Shown here piece by piece: positions 12,367-21,876 of a DNA stretch of 64,000 bases. The stretch comes from Metallumcola ferriviriculae (GTDB taxonomy: Bacteria > Bacillota > JADQBR01): contig NZ_CP121694.1 of NCBI RefSeq assembly GCF_035573695.1, forward strand, positions 596,501 to 660,500. Reading direction: 5' to 3'. The translations under genes were made by a program, and so were the position numbers. Within the stretch, counting starts at the first letter, position 1. Every line of letters starts with the position of its first letter. The notes beneath the pieces were generated by a model. It was not told the DNA's origin and searched no databases. It worked only from the letters and a program-made list of their open reading frames with translations.

Positions 12367-13125
12367 ATGAAGAAATTATTAACTGCAGTTATTTTTTGCG
12401 GCGTTATTGCCGCCATGTACTTTCAACCAATCCAAGCTACTGTGGGACAGGACCGCCTCCATGAGGACCCAATTTTCCGGGCCTTTGACAAAAGCGGTGC
12501 CGCACCTTATGAATTAAATATTCAAGGGTGGGCGAAAATAAATGATGAATACATGGATTTTAGCAACCTGCAGCCAATGGTTACTAAGGTGGGTGAAGCT
12601 TTGGCGATTAATGAAGAGTTCACGCGAGAGACCATTAGAGAAGAAACTATGCGGGGCATCACCGCGATAAAGGAGATGAATCCCGGCGAATATGCGGTAA
12701 TCGTGCTTCAGACACTAAAAAACGAGGACAAAAATTCCGGCGAGACATATCTTATTTTAACCCTATCCCGAGCGGGAGACATAAGCGCCATGCATACCTA
12801 CCGTGATCAAATACTTAGTGCATTTCAATCTTTGCAAAGAAAGCCGGAAGTCTCCACATGGCTCACCGGAACACTGCCGGGGCAGTTGACCCCGACAGAA
12901 GCAAATCAGCTGTTAAAGGAAATGTTTACCGCAGCGGGAGTGAAAGATACTCGGGGTATAAGCAGCGATAAATTGGTCAGTCTTAGCGGCTACAGCCCAT
13001 TAATACCCGAATATACCACTGTGGCCGGCCGTAAGGTAAACATCAATATTGCCGTAAGGTATCATACGAATGATGCTAAAACCTATGTTTATCTCGGTTC
13101 GCCATTGTTGGATGGTGAGTACTAG
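12367..13125 (+). CDS. YwmB-family secreted protein
   Basis: 252 residues with a signal peptide (about residues 1-25). Length, the terminal pattern YHTNDAKTYVYLGSPLL and the place directly before murA and spoIID match Bacillus ywmB (DUF1779, TATA-box-binding-like fold). Function is unknown, but the gene is a stable neighbour of murA in endospore formers. AAAAGGGGG precedes the ATG. Confidence 0.75.
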   Translation: MKKLLTAVIFCGVIAAMYFQPIQATVGQDRLHEDPIFRAFDKSGAAPYELNIQGWAKINDEYMDFSNLQPMVTKVGEALAINEEFTRETIREETMRGITAIKEMNPGEYAVIVLQTLKNEDKNSGETYLILTLSRAGDISAMHTYRDQILSAFQSLQRKPEVSTWLTGTLPGQLTPTEANQLLKEMFTAAGVKDTRGISSDKLVSLSGYSPLIPEYTTVAGRKVNINIAVRYHTNDAKTYVYLGSPLLDGEY

Positions 13126-13195
13126 AATATAAATAGTTTATGACTAAAGTTGGGCGAAAAGTTAATGGACTGGATCACTAGGGAGGCAGGACAGG

Positions 13196-14452
13196 GTGAA
13201 TAAGATAGTGGTATCAGGGGGCAGGACATTACAAGGGAAGGTAACAGTCAGCGGTGCCAAAAATGCAGTCTTACCCATTATTGCCGCTACGCTGCTTGCC
13301 GAAGAAGGCAAAAGTATTATTGAAGATACCCCGCGTCTCACTGATGTGGAAACTATCTACCAAGTGCTGCGCCACCTGGGAGTGAAGGTGACCGCAGAAG
13401 GCAGCACGCTGACAATGGACGCCGGGGAAATCCCTGCATGGGATGCGCCTTACGAATACGTTCGCCAAATGCGGGCATCTTTTCTCATCACAGGTCCGCT
13501 GCTGGCTCGAACCGGGCATGCCAGGCTGTCCCTGCCCGGGGGCTGTTCTATCGGCAGCCGGCCAATAGATCTACACTTAAAAGGACTCGCAGCACTGGGG
13601 GCTCAGATCGAGATCGGCCATGGTATCATCGATGTGTACAGCGATGGATTAAAGGGTAACAGAATTTACCTGGACTTTCCCAGTGTCGGTGCTACAGAGA
13701 ATATCATGATGGCCGCGGCTCTTGCCCAGGGCAGTACAATTATTGAAAATGTTGCTGAAGAACCAGAAATTGTCGATTTGGCCAATTTCCTTAACAGCAT
13801 GGGCGGACATGTTACCGGAGCCGGTACCAATATCATCAAGGTTGATGGTGCAAAGGTGCTGCGAGGCGCGACCCACACGGTGATCCCCGATCGGATAGAG
13901 GCGGGTACGTTTATGGTGGCAGTGGCTGCTGCCGGCGGTGATGTGCTGGTGGCCAACGTGATTGAGGACCATCTTAAACCTGTAGTTGCCAAGCTTAAAG
14001 AAGCTGGGGTAGAAATTACCGAAGAATCAGATGGGATCCGCGTAAAGAGCGGTGGTAGACTCTATGCTGTCGATGTAAAGACTCTGCCCTATCCGGGATT
14101 TCCCACAGATATGCAGGCCCAATTTATGGCGCTGATGGCTGTCTGCCAGGGAACGAGTATCGTGACCGAGACGGTTTTTGAAAACCGTTTTATGCACGTC
14201 AATGAGTTAAAACGTATGGGAGCTAATGTCAACATTGAGGGTCATAGCGCAGTAGTGAAAGGCGTTCAGCGACTTACCGGTGCGCCGGTGAAGGCGACTG
14301 ATTTGCGGGCCGGTGCGGCACTAATTATAGCCGGACTGGTGGCCGAAGGAAATACGGAAATCGGCTGCACTTATCATATATATCGAGGATACGAAGATAT
14401 TGTGGAAAAATTCAACAGCATCGGAGCCGACATTCGGCGTGCAGAGGATTAA
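13196..14452 (+). CDS. murA: UDP-N-acetylglucosamine 1-carboxyvinyltransferase
   Basis: First committed step of peptidoglycan synthesis: PEP + UDP-GlcNAc. 418 residues. The conserved [18 protein letters not shown]-terminus and [16 protein letters not shown] with the active-site Cys (the fosfomycin target) are present. GTG start at 13,196 after GGGAGG. As in Bacillus murAA, it is followed by spoIID, linking wall synthesis to engulfment. Confidence 0.95.
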   Translation: MNKIVVSGGRTLQGKVTVSGAKNAVLPIIAATLLAEEGKSIIEDTPRLTDVETIYQVLRHLGVKVTAEGSTLTMDAGEIPAWDAPYEYVRQMRASFLITGPLLARTGHARLSLPGGCSIGSRPIDLHLKGLAALGAQIEIGHGIIDVYSDGLKGNRIYLDFPSVGATENIMMAAALAQGSTIIENVAEEPEIVDLANFLNSMGGHVTGAGTNIIKVDGAKVLRGATHTVIPDRIEAGTFMVAVAAAGGDVLVANVIEDHLKPVVAKLKEAGVEITEESDGIRVKSGGRLYAVDVKTLPYPGFPTDMQAQFMALMAVCQGTSIVTETVFENRFMHVNELKRMGANVNIEGHSAVVKGVQRLTGAPVKATDLRAGAALIIAGLVAEGNTEIGCTYHIYRGYEDIVEKFNSIGADIRRAED

Positions 14453-14609
14453 CCTGCCGCCGTTTTTTTATTTGATAAAGCATCTTAATAAAAATGAATC
14501 AGGGAGTATGCCTTACGAGCAAAAGATACGCCCTAAAAGGATGGCATAAACCTTTCAAGCAAGACATAGGATTTAGTGAGCTTGTCACACCATAAAGCGG
14601 GGAGGAAAA

Positions 14610-15575
14610 ATGCGCAGAACACTTTTTTTGGTAATAGCAGCATGCGTGCTGCTGGTTTTGATTCTTCCTATGGTCGTGCTAAATATTTGGCGTACCCCCA
14701 GGGTAAGCATCAAGACAGCCGGTCCAGGTATCAGGGTAAAGATGCATGATACCGGCAAGGTAGTAGTGATGCCTTTAGAGGAATATTTAGTTGGTGTAGT
14801 GGCAGCCGAGATGCCGGCGTTGTTTCATGAAGAAGCGCTAAAGGCCCAGGCGGTGGCGGCACGAACCTATACCTTAAAAAAACTTAGCAGTAGCGTCAAC
14901 AGTACCCACCATCCCGGTGCGGACGTTTGTACCGATCCCAATCATTGTCAGGCGTGGCTGTCTCCTCTGGCCATGCGTCGGCGCTGGGGCTTGGTTCAGT
15001 ACTGGTCATATCATGATAAGATTGTCTCGGCGGTTAAGGAGACCGACGGTATGGTGGCGACTTACCGTGGTAAGCTGATTGAGCCGGTATATCACTCAAC
15101 CAGCGGCGGCCGTACTGAGGCTTCCTCTGAGGTGTGGAAGTACAGTTTCCCCTATCTCCAGAGTGTAGTATGCAAGTGGGATAAGCAATCCCCTCGCTAT
15201 TTAAATACTGCTGTTATGACCATATCCCAAGTAGCACAAAAACTCAATACCAACTTAGGGTCGGTGCCCGCAGCATCAGGTGGAGCTAAATCACTGCTAA
15301 AAGTATTAGAACGGACAGTGTCAGGCAGGGTAAAAACCATCCGGGTAGGTGACAAAACTTATAACGGTACGGAGTTCAGACGTTTATTAGGTCTTAGTTC
15401 CACTTATATCGATTGGGAGACAGACGGTGATAAAATAACCTTTAAAACCAAGGGATACGGCCACGGGGTGGGACTCTGTCAATACGGTGCAGACGGCATG
15501 GCTCGACAAGGGAAAAGTTATCAGGATATTCTCACTTATTATTATCGAGGCATAACTGTAGAAAAGTATGATTAA
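14610..15575 (+). CDS. spoIID: Stage II sporulation protein D (peptidoglycan lytic transglycosylase)
   Basis: Membrane-anchored lytic transglycosylase that digests septal wall during engulfment. 321 residues: N-terminal transmembrane helix (about 4-24), then the SpoIID domain with MPLEEYLVGVVAAEMPA, the glutamate in AAEMPA, YHSTSGGRTEASSEVW and the final GYGHGVGLCQYGADGMA. GGGGAGG before the ATG. Located after murA and before a SpoIIQ-like peptidase, its partner machine. Confidence 0.93.
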   Translation: MRRTLFLVIAACVLLVLILPMVVLNIWRTPRVSIKTAGPGIRVKMHDTGKVVVMPLEEYLVGVVAAEMPALFHEEALKAQAVAARTYTLKKLSSSVNSTHHPGADVCTDPNHCQAWLSPLAMRRRWGLVQYWSYHDKIVSAVKETDGMVATYRGKLIEPVYHSTSGGRTEASSEVWKYSFPYLQSVVCKWDKQSPRYLNTAVMTISQVAQKLNTNLGSVPAASGGAKSLLKVLERTVSGRVKTIRVGDKTYNGTEFRRLLGLSSTYIDWETDGDKITFKTKGYGHGVGLCQYGADGMARQGKSYQDILTYYYRGITVEKYD

Positions 15576-15634
15576 GCGGCAGGAAGTAGGCAATATTTGT
15601 AGAATTTTTCCCAGTGACCAATGGGGGAATGTCT

Positions 15635-16135
15635 ATGCGAAAAATACTCAACTATATATTATTGGGGGCTGCAATCGCTTTATTAGTTTTTATTTTCATA
15701 GGCGCCTCTTATGCAGATAACGGTAAAGCTTGTATGAGCTGCCATGAAATGAAAGTACCGGTGGAGAAGTGGACTAATTCCGCCCATGAGGGAATCGAAT
15801 GTATGGTTTGTCATGCTGAACCGGGGTGGAAGGGATTGGTGGCTGCTAAAAGTACCGGCCTGGGGGAAGTAACTAAGCACCTCTTAGCTGAAGTTTTGGC
15901 AGAACCGATAGACCCGGCTGCTATTCATGCCCAAGTTTCCACAGATAAGTGTCTTGGCTGCCATGTAGTTGCCGAACTAAAACCTTTTAATAAAGCTGTG
16001 GACCACCAGCTGCATTTGGACGCGAACTTTGACTGTTTTGACTGCCACAGGCGCACTGCCCACGGTAACTATGAAGAACGTCAGGTACGTAAGGATAAAG
16101 AGCGCTGTCTTAAGTGTCATGACAGCGAGGTTTAA
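15635..16135 (+). CDS. Membrane-anchored pentahaem c-type cytochrome (NapC/NrfH-like)
   Basis: 166 residues: one N-terminal membrane helix (about 5-26) and five CxxCH motifs (CMSCH, CMVCH, CLGCH, CFDCH, CLKCH). It resembles NapC/NirT/NrfH quinol-oxidising cytochromes, which carry electrons from menaquinone to extracytoplasmic reductases, but is short and has no reductase gene beside it. ATG 15,635 is chosen for the GGGGGAA site 5-6 nt upstream; the frame is open from a GTG at 15,614. It sits between two sporulation genes, an unusual place. Confidence 0.85.
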   Translation: MRKILNYILLGAAIALLVFIFIGASYADNGKACMSCHEMKVPVEKWTNSAHEGIECMVCHAEPGWKGLVAAKSTGLGEVTKHLLAEVLAEPIDPAAIHAQVSTDKCLGCHVVAELKPFNKAVDHQLHLDANFDCFDCHRRTAHGNYEERQVRKDKERCLKCHDSEV

Positions 16136-16176
16136 AAAGGGAAATAATGGGTAATAATATGGCCGAGGTGATTATT

Positions 16177-16920
16177 ATGATTAAGAAAACCTTGGCCTTT
16201 TTTATTGCTCAGGGTAACAGACTGGCCCGCGGGGCCAAAAAACTGGGTAATGGGCTGGTGCAGTACCGGTGGACGGTTGCCGCAGTGATGGTCATTGCTT
16301 CAGTACTTATTCCCGTATATTTTCTCCTTGACTCCCCCTATGCCAAACCGGAAAACCAAGTGACCGATGGCAAATCTCTTGACGGAGCCGACATTGGGAA
16401 TGCTAAGCAGGATAGTGACTGGCCGGTGGCGGTAGAAGAACCGGCGGCACCGCCCACTGATGATACTTCAGCAACGCCGGCAGAGAGTAACGCAGAAGAG
16501 GAAAGTAAACCGGCGCTGAATGACATGGTCCTTCCGGCTACAGGCCAGGTGGTCACCGGTTACGGTTTCAATTATTCTCAAGAATTTGCCGATTATCGAT
16601 TTCATGACGGATTGGACTTATCTGTGCAGCGGGATATGCCCGTAGGGGCTGTGCTACCGGGTGAAGTAACTGTCGTGGAATATGCCCAATTATATGGCTA
16701 TCGCGTCACAGTGGACCATGGTAGCGGCTGGCAGACGCGTTATGCAAATCTTGCCAAAGTCAGTGTGGAAAGGGGTGACCAAGTTGAACAGGGTGATCAA
16801 CTTGGTACCATCGGCGACCCGGGCACTGCTGAAGCCGCTTCCGGCACTCACGTGCACATGGAACTGCTGTCTGATGGAGAGAGCGTAAATCCGTCAGCTT
16901 ACCTGCCGTTGGCAGAATAG
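16177..16920 (+). CDS. spoIIQ: M23 (LytM) peptidase of the SpoIIQ type
   Basis: 247 residues: short cytoplasmic tail, one membrane helix (about residues 25-50), an Ala/Glu/Pro-rich linker and a C-terminal LytM domain. Both zinc motifs are present: HDGLDL (HxxxD) and THVHMEL (HxH). Bacillus SpoIIQ has lost a ligand, whereas many clostridial SpoIIQ proteins keep them, so this one may be an active endopeptidase. ATG 16,177 follows GAGGTG. Position between spoIID and spoIIID matches the SpoIIQ locus, where it partners SpoIIIAH during engulfment. Confidence 0.88.
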   Translation: MIKKTLAFFIAQGNRLARGAKKLGNGLVQYRWTVAAVMVIASVLIPVYFLLDSPYAKPENQVTDGKSLDGADIGNAKQDSDWPVAVEEPAAPPTDDTSATPAESNAEEESKPALNDMVLPATGQVVTGYGFNYSQEFADYRFHDGLDLSVQRDMPVGAVLPGEVTVVEYAQLYGYRVTVDHGSGWQTRYANLAKVSVERGDQVEQGDQLGTIGDPGTAEAASGTHVHMELLSDGESVNPSAYLPLAE

Positions 16921-16952
16921 TTAATAGCCCGTTAAAGGGCAAATATGTTGAA

Positions 16953-17010
16953 ATAGACCAGGAAATGGTTGTCTCACTTGAGTTTCCGCCATTTTCCTGG
17001 TCTATTTTTA
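16953..17010. terminator. Long hairpin terminator between spoIIQ and spoIIID
   Basis: AATAGACCAGGAAATGG pairs with CCATTTTCCTGGTCTATT around about 20 nt and ends in TTTTT. It could terminate in both directions. Confidence 0.8.
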
Positions 17011-17057
17011 TGGCCTCCACATATATATTTACAGAAAAATCGGAAGGAGGCCTCAGC

Positions 17058-17315
17058 ATGCAAGAGTATATCCGCAAGCGGGTTCTGGAGATCAGTGGGT
17101 ACATTATAGAGTCTTCGGCAACAGTCAGGCAGGCAGCTAAGGTATTTGGTGTTAGTAAAAGTACGGTACACAAGGATGTTAGTGAACGATTGCCGGTAAT
17201 TGACGACAGATTGGCCGATAAGGTTCGAAAGGTATTGGAGACAAATAAAGCCGAAAGGCATCTCCGCGGCGGCGAGGCCACTCGTAAAAAATATAAAGAA
17301 ACCAAGGTTTCATAG
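17058..17315 (+). CDS. spoIIID: Mother-cell transcription factor SpoIIID
   Basis: 85-residue HTH regulator that tunes sigma-E genes in the mother cell. It opens with MQEYIRKRVLEISGYII and has the HTH TVRQAAKVFGVSKSTVHKDV, both diagnostic. GGAAGGAGG ends 7 nt before ATG 17,058; the longer open frame upstream runs through the terminator hairpin and is not coding. Directly followed by mbl, as in Bacillus. Confidence 0.95.
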   Translation: MQEYIRKRVLEISGYIIESSATVRQAAKVFGVSKSTVHKDVSERLPVIDDRLADKVRKVLETNKAERHLRGGEATRKKYKETKVS

Positions 17316-17422
17316 AGGAATTTGTCAGCAGATGAAGAATATGTATATGAAAATTGCCGTATTTTAGTTTTTTTATTCTTTTTCTTGTTTTAGGGACAAG
17401 CTATCGTGAGAGGAGTTGTGAA

Positions 17423-18454
17423 ATGTTTGGATGGGGCACAGATATAGGTGTTGACTTGGGTACTGCCAGTGTGCTGGTTTATGTCAAAGGCAAAGGCATA
17501 GTTCTAAATGAGCCATCTGTTGTAGCCATCGACCGGGACAGCGGCCAGATAATTGCTGTGGGAGAAGAGGCACGAAAAATGCTTGGGCGAACGCCGGGTA
17601 ACATTATAGCCATCAGACCTCTCAGGGAAGGCGTGATTGCAGACTATGATACGACTGAACGTATGCTACGCTACTTTGTTGAAAAAGCTTGCGGCAGCCG
17701 TAAACTTTTCTTTAAACCCAGAGTGATGGTCTGTATTCCTTCCGGGGTTACAGGCGTGGAAGAAAGGGCGGTGAGACAAGCCGCCATGCAGGCCGGAGCT
17801 AAACAGGCATTTTTAATTGAAGAACCCTTGGCAGCGGCGCTGGGTGCCGGGTTGGATATTTCCGAAGCCAGCGGCAGCATGGTGGTGGATATCGGCGGCG
17901 GCACTGCTGATATTGCCGTGTTATCTTTAGGTGGGATAGTATGCAGTAAGTCTTTGCGAGTTGGCGGTGATAAGTTTGACGATGCTATTGTACGTCATAT
18001 CCGTCGAGAGTATAATCTGATGATTGGTGAACGTTCTGCTGAAGAAATGAAGATGAAAGTCGCTACTGCTTACCCACAGGGTAAGATTGAAGATACCCAG
18101 ATGGATATCCGCGGACGGGATTTAGTCAGTGGACTGCCTAAGACCATTACCGTCACCTCAGATGAATCTTATGAGGCGCTCGCAGAAGCTGTGGAGCAGG
18201 TGGTCAGCGCGGTGAAAGAGGTCCTGGAAAAGACACCACCGGAGCTGTCTGCAGACATCATTAATAAAGGGATTGTCATGACAGGCGGCGGCGCTCTCCT
18301 TAACGGACTGGATATGCTGCTGAGAGAAGAGACCGGATTGCCGGTACATATTGCGGACGATGCTATTTCCTGCGTTGCACTGGGTACGGGAAAAGCATTG
18401 ACCATGTTAAACATATTACAAGAAAATGGTATACTTTCGAAAAGAGTAGTCTAA
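17423..18454 (+). CDS. mbl: MreB-like rod-shape actin (Mbl)
   Basis: Actin-fold filament protein that guides lateral wall synthesis. 343 residues from ATG 17,423 (AGAGGAG upstream). Phosphate 1 (IGVDLGTASVLVY), phosphate 2 (VVDIGGGTADIAVL) and adenosine (GIVMTGGGALLNGL) motifs are intact. Called Mbl rather than MreB because of its place after spoIIID and the absence of mreCD. Confidence 0.92.
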   Translation: MFGWGTDIGVDLGTASVLVYVKGKGIVLNEPSVVAIDRDSGQIIAVGEEARKMLGRTPGNIIAIRPLREGVIADYDTTERMLRYFVEKACGSRKLFFKPRVMVCIPSGVTGVEERAVRQAAMQAGAKQAFLIEEPLAAALGAGLDISEASGSMVVDIGGGTADIAVLSLGGIVCSKSLRVGGDKFDDAIVRHIRREYNLMIGERSAEEMKMKVATAYPQGKIEDTQMDIRGRDLVSGLPKTITVTSDESYEALAEAVEQVVSAVKEVLEKTPPELSADIINKGIVMTGGGALLNGLDMLLREETGLPVHIADDAISCVALGTGKALTMLNILQENGILSKRVV

Positions 18455-18457
18455 TAA

Positions 18458-18497
18458 AAAACACTTGTGGTGTCAGGCACCGCAGGTGTTTTTTTAC
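18458..18497 (+). terminator. Terminator after mbl carrying the GGTGTCAGGCACC motif
   Basis: AAAAACACTTG pairs imperfectly with CAGGTGTTTTTTT. The loop region 18,468-18,480 holds the reverse complement of the 13-mer seen in the upp leader. Confidence 0.7.
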
Positions 18498-18599
18498 CTT
18501 TAATGCCGGAAGGCATGAAATGCTTTTGTTCTATAGATACATAGCCCATCCTTTTACAGTAAATACTAGATTATTGAGATGTAAAGGAGGGGTGGGATT

Positions 18600-19592
18600 A
18601 TGTTGTTTCGAAGAGGAATTTGGCGCGCCGTGGTGTGGGGTTTTGTCTTAGGCGGTCTTTTGGCGGTCTTTACTGATATTATCGTGTCTACCCCCAGTGT
18701 GCCGCAGCCGCTTGCCGAAAACATCCGCATTGAATCGATAAAGATACTTCCATCAGTGCCCGAAAGGGAGACAGCCAAAAGCGTCTGGCCCCGAGAGGAA
18801 ATAATACCGGCTGAAAAAGAGCGAGAACAGCCCGATGAAAAAATTTGGCCGGCGAAAAAGGAACCCCTTAAAGCTGCTCGCAATTTCCCCCAGTTAGATA
18901 CCGCTGCCGCCAAAGAAGTGGCGCTGCTCCCCAATTGGGATTTAGCTGCCGCCCCCAAGCTCAACCGCGAGACGGACAACCTCAATGTTCTTTTCGTGGG
19001 GGTGGATGGGGAACAATTAGAAATGGTAGCAGTATATAGTATAAATAATAGAGAGAATTTCAACTCGGGCGCTGTATTTTTTCCGGTAAATACTTACTTT
19101 AGCGGTAAGACACTGACGGAGACTTTCCGCCAAAAGGGCGTCGGTGGTGTCAGGGCAATTCTTCAAACTGAAATGGAAGTAGATATTTCTTATTTCGTAT
19201 TAATGGATAAAAGAATTCTCGCTGAAGTGGACAGTTTTCTTAAGCCCATTGTCGTCAACGGTGAAGAGGTGGATATTAATAACCTCTTCAAAATGGAAGT
19301 GACTCCAAATGATGAAGAAATTCTCGGTCAGCTAATGACACAGCTCACCAAACCGTCGGTATATTTCCTGCGTCTGCCTAAGCTTCTAATTGCTTTCAAT
19401 AGATATATGGAGACGGACTTCCGTCCGACCTTGGATAATCTGAGACTGCACTTTGAAATTGCCTCCCATATTGATACTAAGCAGATAAATAAAGTAATTG
19501 CCGGTGGACAGGGCAGATACTTAAATGGTCAGAAGGTGTGGGTAGTGCCGGATACGGTGCTTAAGAATGTGGTTTACCAGATTACCATTTAA
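18600..19592 (+). CDS. Degenerate LCP (LytR-CpsA-Psr)-like membrane protein
   Basis: 330 residues: N-terminal membrane helix, a Pro/Glu/Lys-rich linker to about residue 120, then an LCP-like domain. LNVLFVGVDGEQLEMVAVYS aligns with the start of the LCP fold (compare NILVLGIDSRDNDFRGRTDT in the neighbour at 20,949), and GVRAILQTEMEVDISYFVLMD matches the middle. The residues that bind the polyprenyl pyrophosphate are gone: RxDT is missing, and the IPRDTRV stretch is replaced by FPVNTYF. It may be a non-catalytic partner of the LCP ligases downstream. AAAGGAGGGG precedes the ATG. Confidence 0.72.
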   Translation: MLFRRGIWRAVVWGFVLGGLLAVFTDIIVSTPSVPQPLAENIRIESIKILPSVPERETAKSVWPREEIIPAEKEREQPDEKIWPAKKEPLKAARNFPQLDTAAAKEVALLPNWDLAAAPKLNRETDNLNVLFVGVDGEQLEMVAVYSINNRENFNSGAVFFPVNTYFSGKTLTETFRQKGVGGVRAILQTEMEVDISYFVLMDKRILAEVDSFLKPIVVNGEEVDINNLFKMEVTPNDEEILGQLMTQLTKPSVYFLRLPKLLIAFNRYMETDFRPTLDNLRLHFEIASHIDTKQINKVIAGGQGRYLNGQKVWVVPDTVLKNVVYQITI

Positions 19593-19599
19593 AAGCAGA

Positions 19600-19640
19600 A
19601 AAAATAAGAGCGCGGCAGGTTAGCCGCGCTCTTATTTTTT
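19600..19640. terminator. Bidirectional terminator between convergent genes
   Basis: AAAAATAAGAGCGCGGC pairs exactly with GCCGCGCTCTTATTTTT around 6 nt. It serves both the LCP-like gene and the small minus-strand gene. Confidence 0.92.
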
Positions 19641-19644
19641 TACA

Positions 19645-19797
19645 TTAATTACTGGCTTCGCTCTGTTTATTTAGCTCTAACCGCTCGTCGATATCCATAA
19701 TCCTCACCAGCAGCTTGGCCTTTTCTGTTTCCTTGGCTCTAAGCCATTCGGTTAACAGGGCATTGCGTTCCTGCTCTAACAAGTTGATGTTTCTCAT
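19645..19797 (-). CDS. Small coiled-coil protein of unknown function
   Basis: 50 residues, charged and helical (MRNINLLEQERNALLTEWLR), with no signal or membrane segment. The ATG at 19,797 is preceded by AAAGGGGG on the minus strand; a longer frame upstream crosses that site and is less likely. It shares the terminator with the convergent gene. Looks like a conserved small regulator or spacer protein, but I do not recognise a family. Confidence 0.6.
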   Translation of the reverse strand: MRNINLLEQERNALLTEWLRAKETEKAKLLVRIMDIDERLELNKQSEASN

Positions 19798-19945
19798 TGC
19801 GTGGCCCCCTTTCAAAGAAAATAACCAATCTTCCTCGCAAATCTGCATATCAGATGGTCTGACCGCTGCGGAAAAAGTTAACGGCCTTTCCAAGTATTAT
19901 TCCCATTACCAATATGTGAAATACAGCACAAGGGCTGGAAAATAA

Positions 19946-20217
19946 AAATCGTCCAGAAGGAAGATTATGCTAGTGAAATATAGTGCAATCAGGACGATTA
20001 AAAAAGGCGAAGTGCCTATTTGTAATTACATTTTAGCACAAAAAGAAGCTTTTGCAAATAGCATTTTTTCAAAAAACTATAAATTGTCACATTAAAGGAC
20101 AATTGATGTTGGAAAAGGCTTCGTGCGCCAATAATTACCCCCAGGAAAAACACTGCTGATGTCGAACTATTTATGTGATATTATAGATAATGTAGTTTTT
20201 TGGGGAGAGGTGCACAA
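19946..20217. other. Intergenic region with weak hairpins
   Basis: AATCGTCC near 19,946 can pair with GGACGATT near 19,993, followed by an A-rich run, so a minus-strand terminator is possible. A short AGGC/GCCT hairpin lies near 20,010. No clear promoter was seen for the following gene. Confidence 0.3.
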
Positions 20218-20832
20218 GTGAAGCGGAGATATTTCTTTTTATTAATGGTCGTCGTACTTCTTATCGGCTATGGGATGGGTCAGGCAGTACAGGCATCAGA
20301 TCCGCTGCCGGGTTCTGACCAAGACCCTTTGGTTACCAAAAGCTATGTAGACAACTACATTAGCAGTCATTATACCGACCTTCAGGCCCAGTTGACCATG
20401 CTTACCCAGCAGGTAGTGACCCTTGAGCAACGGCTTGCCGACATGAAACAAACCGTTAAAGTAAAGATACAGTTAGTAATTGGCGAGAAAACTGCGCTGG
20501 TGGGCAGTCAATCGGCCCAACTTCCGGTGGCGCCATTTTTAGCTGAAGGCGGCTATACCATGCTGCCCTTTAGATTTATCGGTGAGGCCTTGGGCGCTGA
20601 CATCGGGTGGGAAGCTGAGACAAAGACGGTAAGCTATACTGTGGGCAGTAAAGAGTTGAAGCTCCAAATAGGCTCAAAGACTGCTTTAGTAAATGGTGAA
20701 GAGATGACACTAAGCGCGCCGCCGATGCTGAAAGACGGCAGTACAGTGGTGCCGGTAAGAGTAGTGGTGGAAGGCCTGGGTGCTAAAGTCGATTGGGATA
20801 AGAGTACCAAGACTGTTACCATCATTCCGTAA
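20218..20832 (+). CDS. Secreted protein with a CuAO_N-type domain
   Basis: 204 residues: signal peptide (about 1-27), a short coiled coil (YTDLQAQLTMLTQQVVTLEQ) and a C-terminal domain of the copper-amine-oxidase N-terminal family, which in Firmicutes occurs on many wall proteins with no oxidase. Its repeats read LPFRFIGEALGADIGWEAET and PVRVVVEGLGAKVDWDKSTK. GTG 20,218 follows GGGGAGAGG. One of four such proteins in the window. Function unknown; surface attachment is plausible. Confidence 0.82.
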   Translation: MKRRYFFLLMVVVLLIGYGMGQAVQASDPLPGSDQDPLVTKSYVDNYISSHYTDLQAQLTMLTQQVVTLEQRLADMKQTVKVKIQLVIGEKTALVGSQSAQLPVAPFLAEGGYTMLPFRFIGEALGADIGWEAETKTVSYTVGSKELKLQIGSKTALVNGEEMTLSAPPMLKDGSTVVPVRVVVEGLGAKVDWDKSTKTVTIIP

Positions 20833-20948
20833 ATTAAGCAGAAACTCTGCCGCCGCCTCCAGTGAAACTTTTGGAGGTCTTTTCTCGTCAGTAGTATAAT
20901 AAAGAAGTTTAAGTGTGATCTTTCATTGGAAGAGAGGGGGATACCGGA

Positions 20949-21845
20949 ATGACAAAGAAAGATGACGAGCAGTTTTTGAAAAACTTTATGGTCTGGTTTT
21001 TGGGCGGGCTGATTTTTCTTGGTACCTTTTTCTTTGGTCTGGCGTACTTTATCGATGAGCACGCACCAAAACAGCCCCGGGTTTCCCAAGAGGAGGGTCA
21101 AAATCAAAAAGATGATACACCCAATGTGGATAAGATGAATATCCTAGTGCTGGGAATTGACAGCAGGGACAATGACTTTCGTGGTCGCACCGATACCATG
21201 ATGGTAGCCGGCATCAACCCTGATGCGGGCGAAATCAGTCTTGTGTCCATACCCCGGGATACCCGCGTGAAGATTAAAGGGGCCTGGGATAAAATCAATG
21301 CTGCCTATGTATACGGCGGTGAGGAAATGGCCCAAAAGACAGTGGAGGATCTGCTGGATATTAGTATAGACTATTACGCCATTGTGGACTTTAGAGGTTT
21401 CGTCCGTCTGGTTGACATCGTTGGCGGTATTGAAGTGGATGTACCTATTAATATGGTCTATAAAGCCGAAGGAATTAACCTGACAAAGGGGCAGCAGACA
21501 CTAAATGGTGAGGATGCCCTGGCCTATTCCCGCTTTCGCGGTACGGTTGAAGGAGATATCGGCCGGGCCAAGCGTCAGCAGCAGGTGATTAAGCTGCTAA
21601 TTGAAGAAATGTTTCAGGCGAGGAACATTTTTAAAGCCCCGGCACTGATTGACGCTGTCAAAGAGAATGTAGAGACTGATATTCCGATAACTGAAATGGC
21701 CAAATTGGCCAAAGTAGGTAAGAATTTAAGTTCCACTACTGTTAACAGCCAGGTGCTTGACGGTACTAACGAAAAGATTAGCGGCATTTGGTACTATCTG
21801 ATTAAGGAAAGTTCCATTCAAGAAGCTCACAAACTGCTTAGCTGA
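20949..21845 (+). CDS. LCP-family wall-polymer ligase
   Basis: 298 residues with an N-terminal membrane helix and an extracellular LCP domain. LCP proteins move teichoic acid-like or other polymers from lipid carrier to peptidoglycan. Catalytic features are intact: LGIDSRDNDFRGRTDTMMV, SIPRDTRVKI and GEDALAYSRFRG. AGAGAGGGGG precedes the ATG. 31 nt before a second LCP gene, with tagA next, so the three may be one operon. Confidence 0.92.
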   Translation: MTKKDDEQFLKNFMVWFLGGLIFLGTFFFGLAYFIDEHAPKQPRVSQEEGQNQKDDTPNVDKMNILVLGIDSRDNDFRGRTDTMMVAGINPDAGEISLVSIPRDTRVKIKGAWDKINAAYVYGGEEMAQKTVEDLLDISIDYYAIVDFRGFVRLVDIVGGIEVDVPINMVYKAEGINLTKGQQTLNGEDALAYSRFRGTVEGDIGRAKRQQQVIKLLIEEMFQARNIFKAPALIDAVKENVETDIPITEMAKLAKVGKNLSSTTVNSQVLDGTNEKISGIWYYLIKESSIQEAHKLLS

Positions 21846-21876
21846 GTCATTTATTAAGCGGAATAGAGGCGATAAT

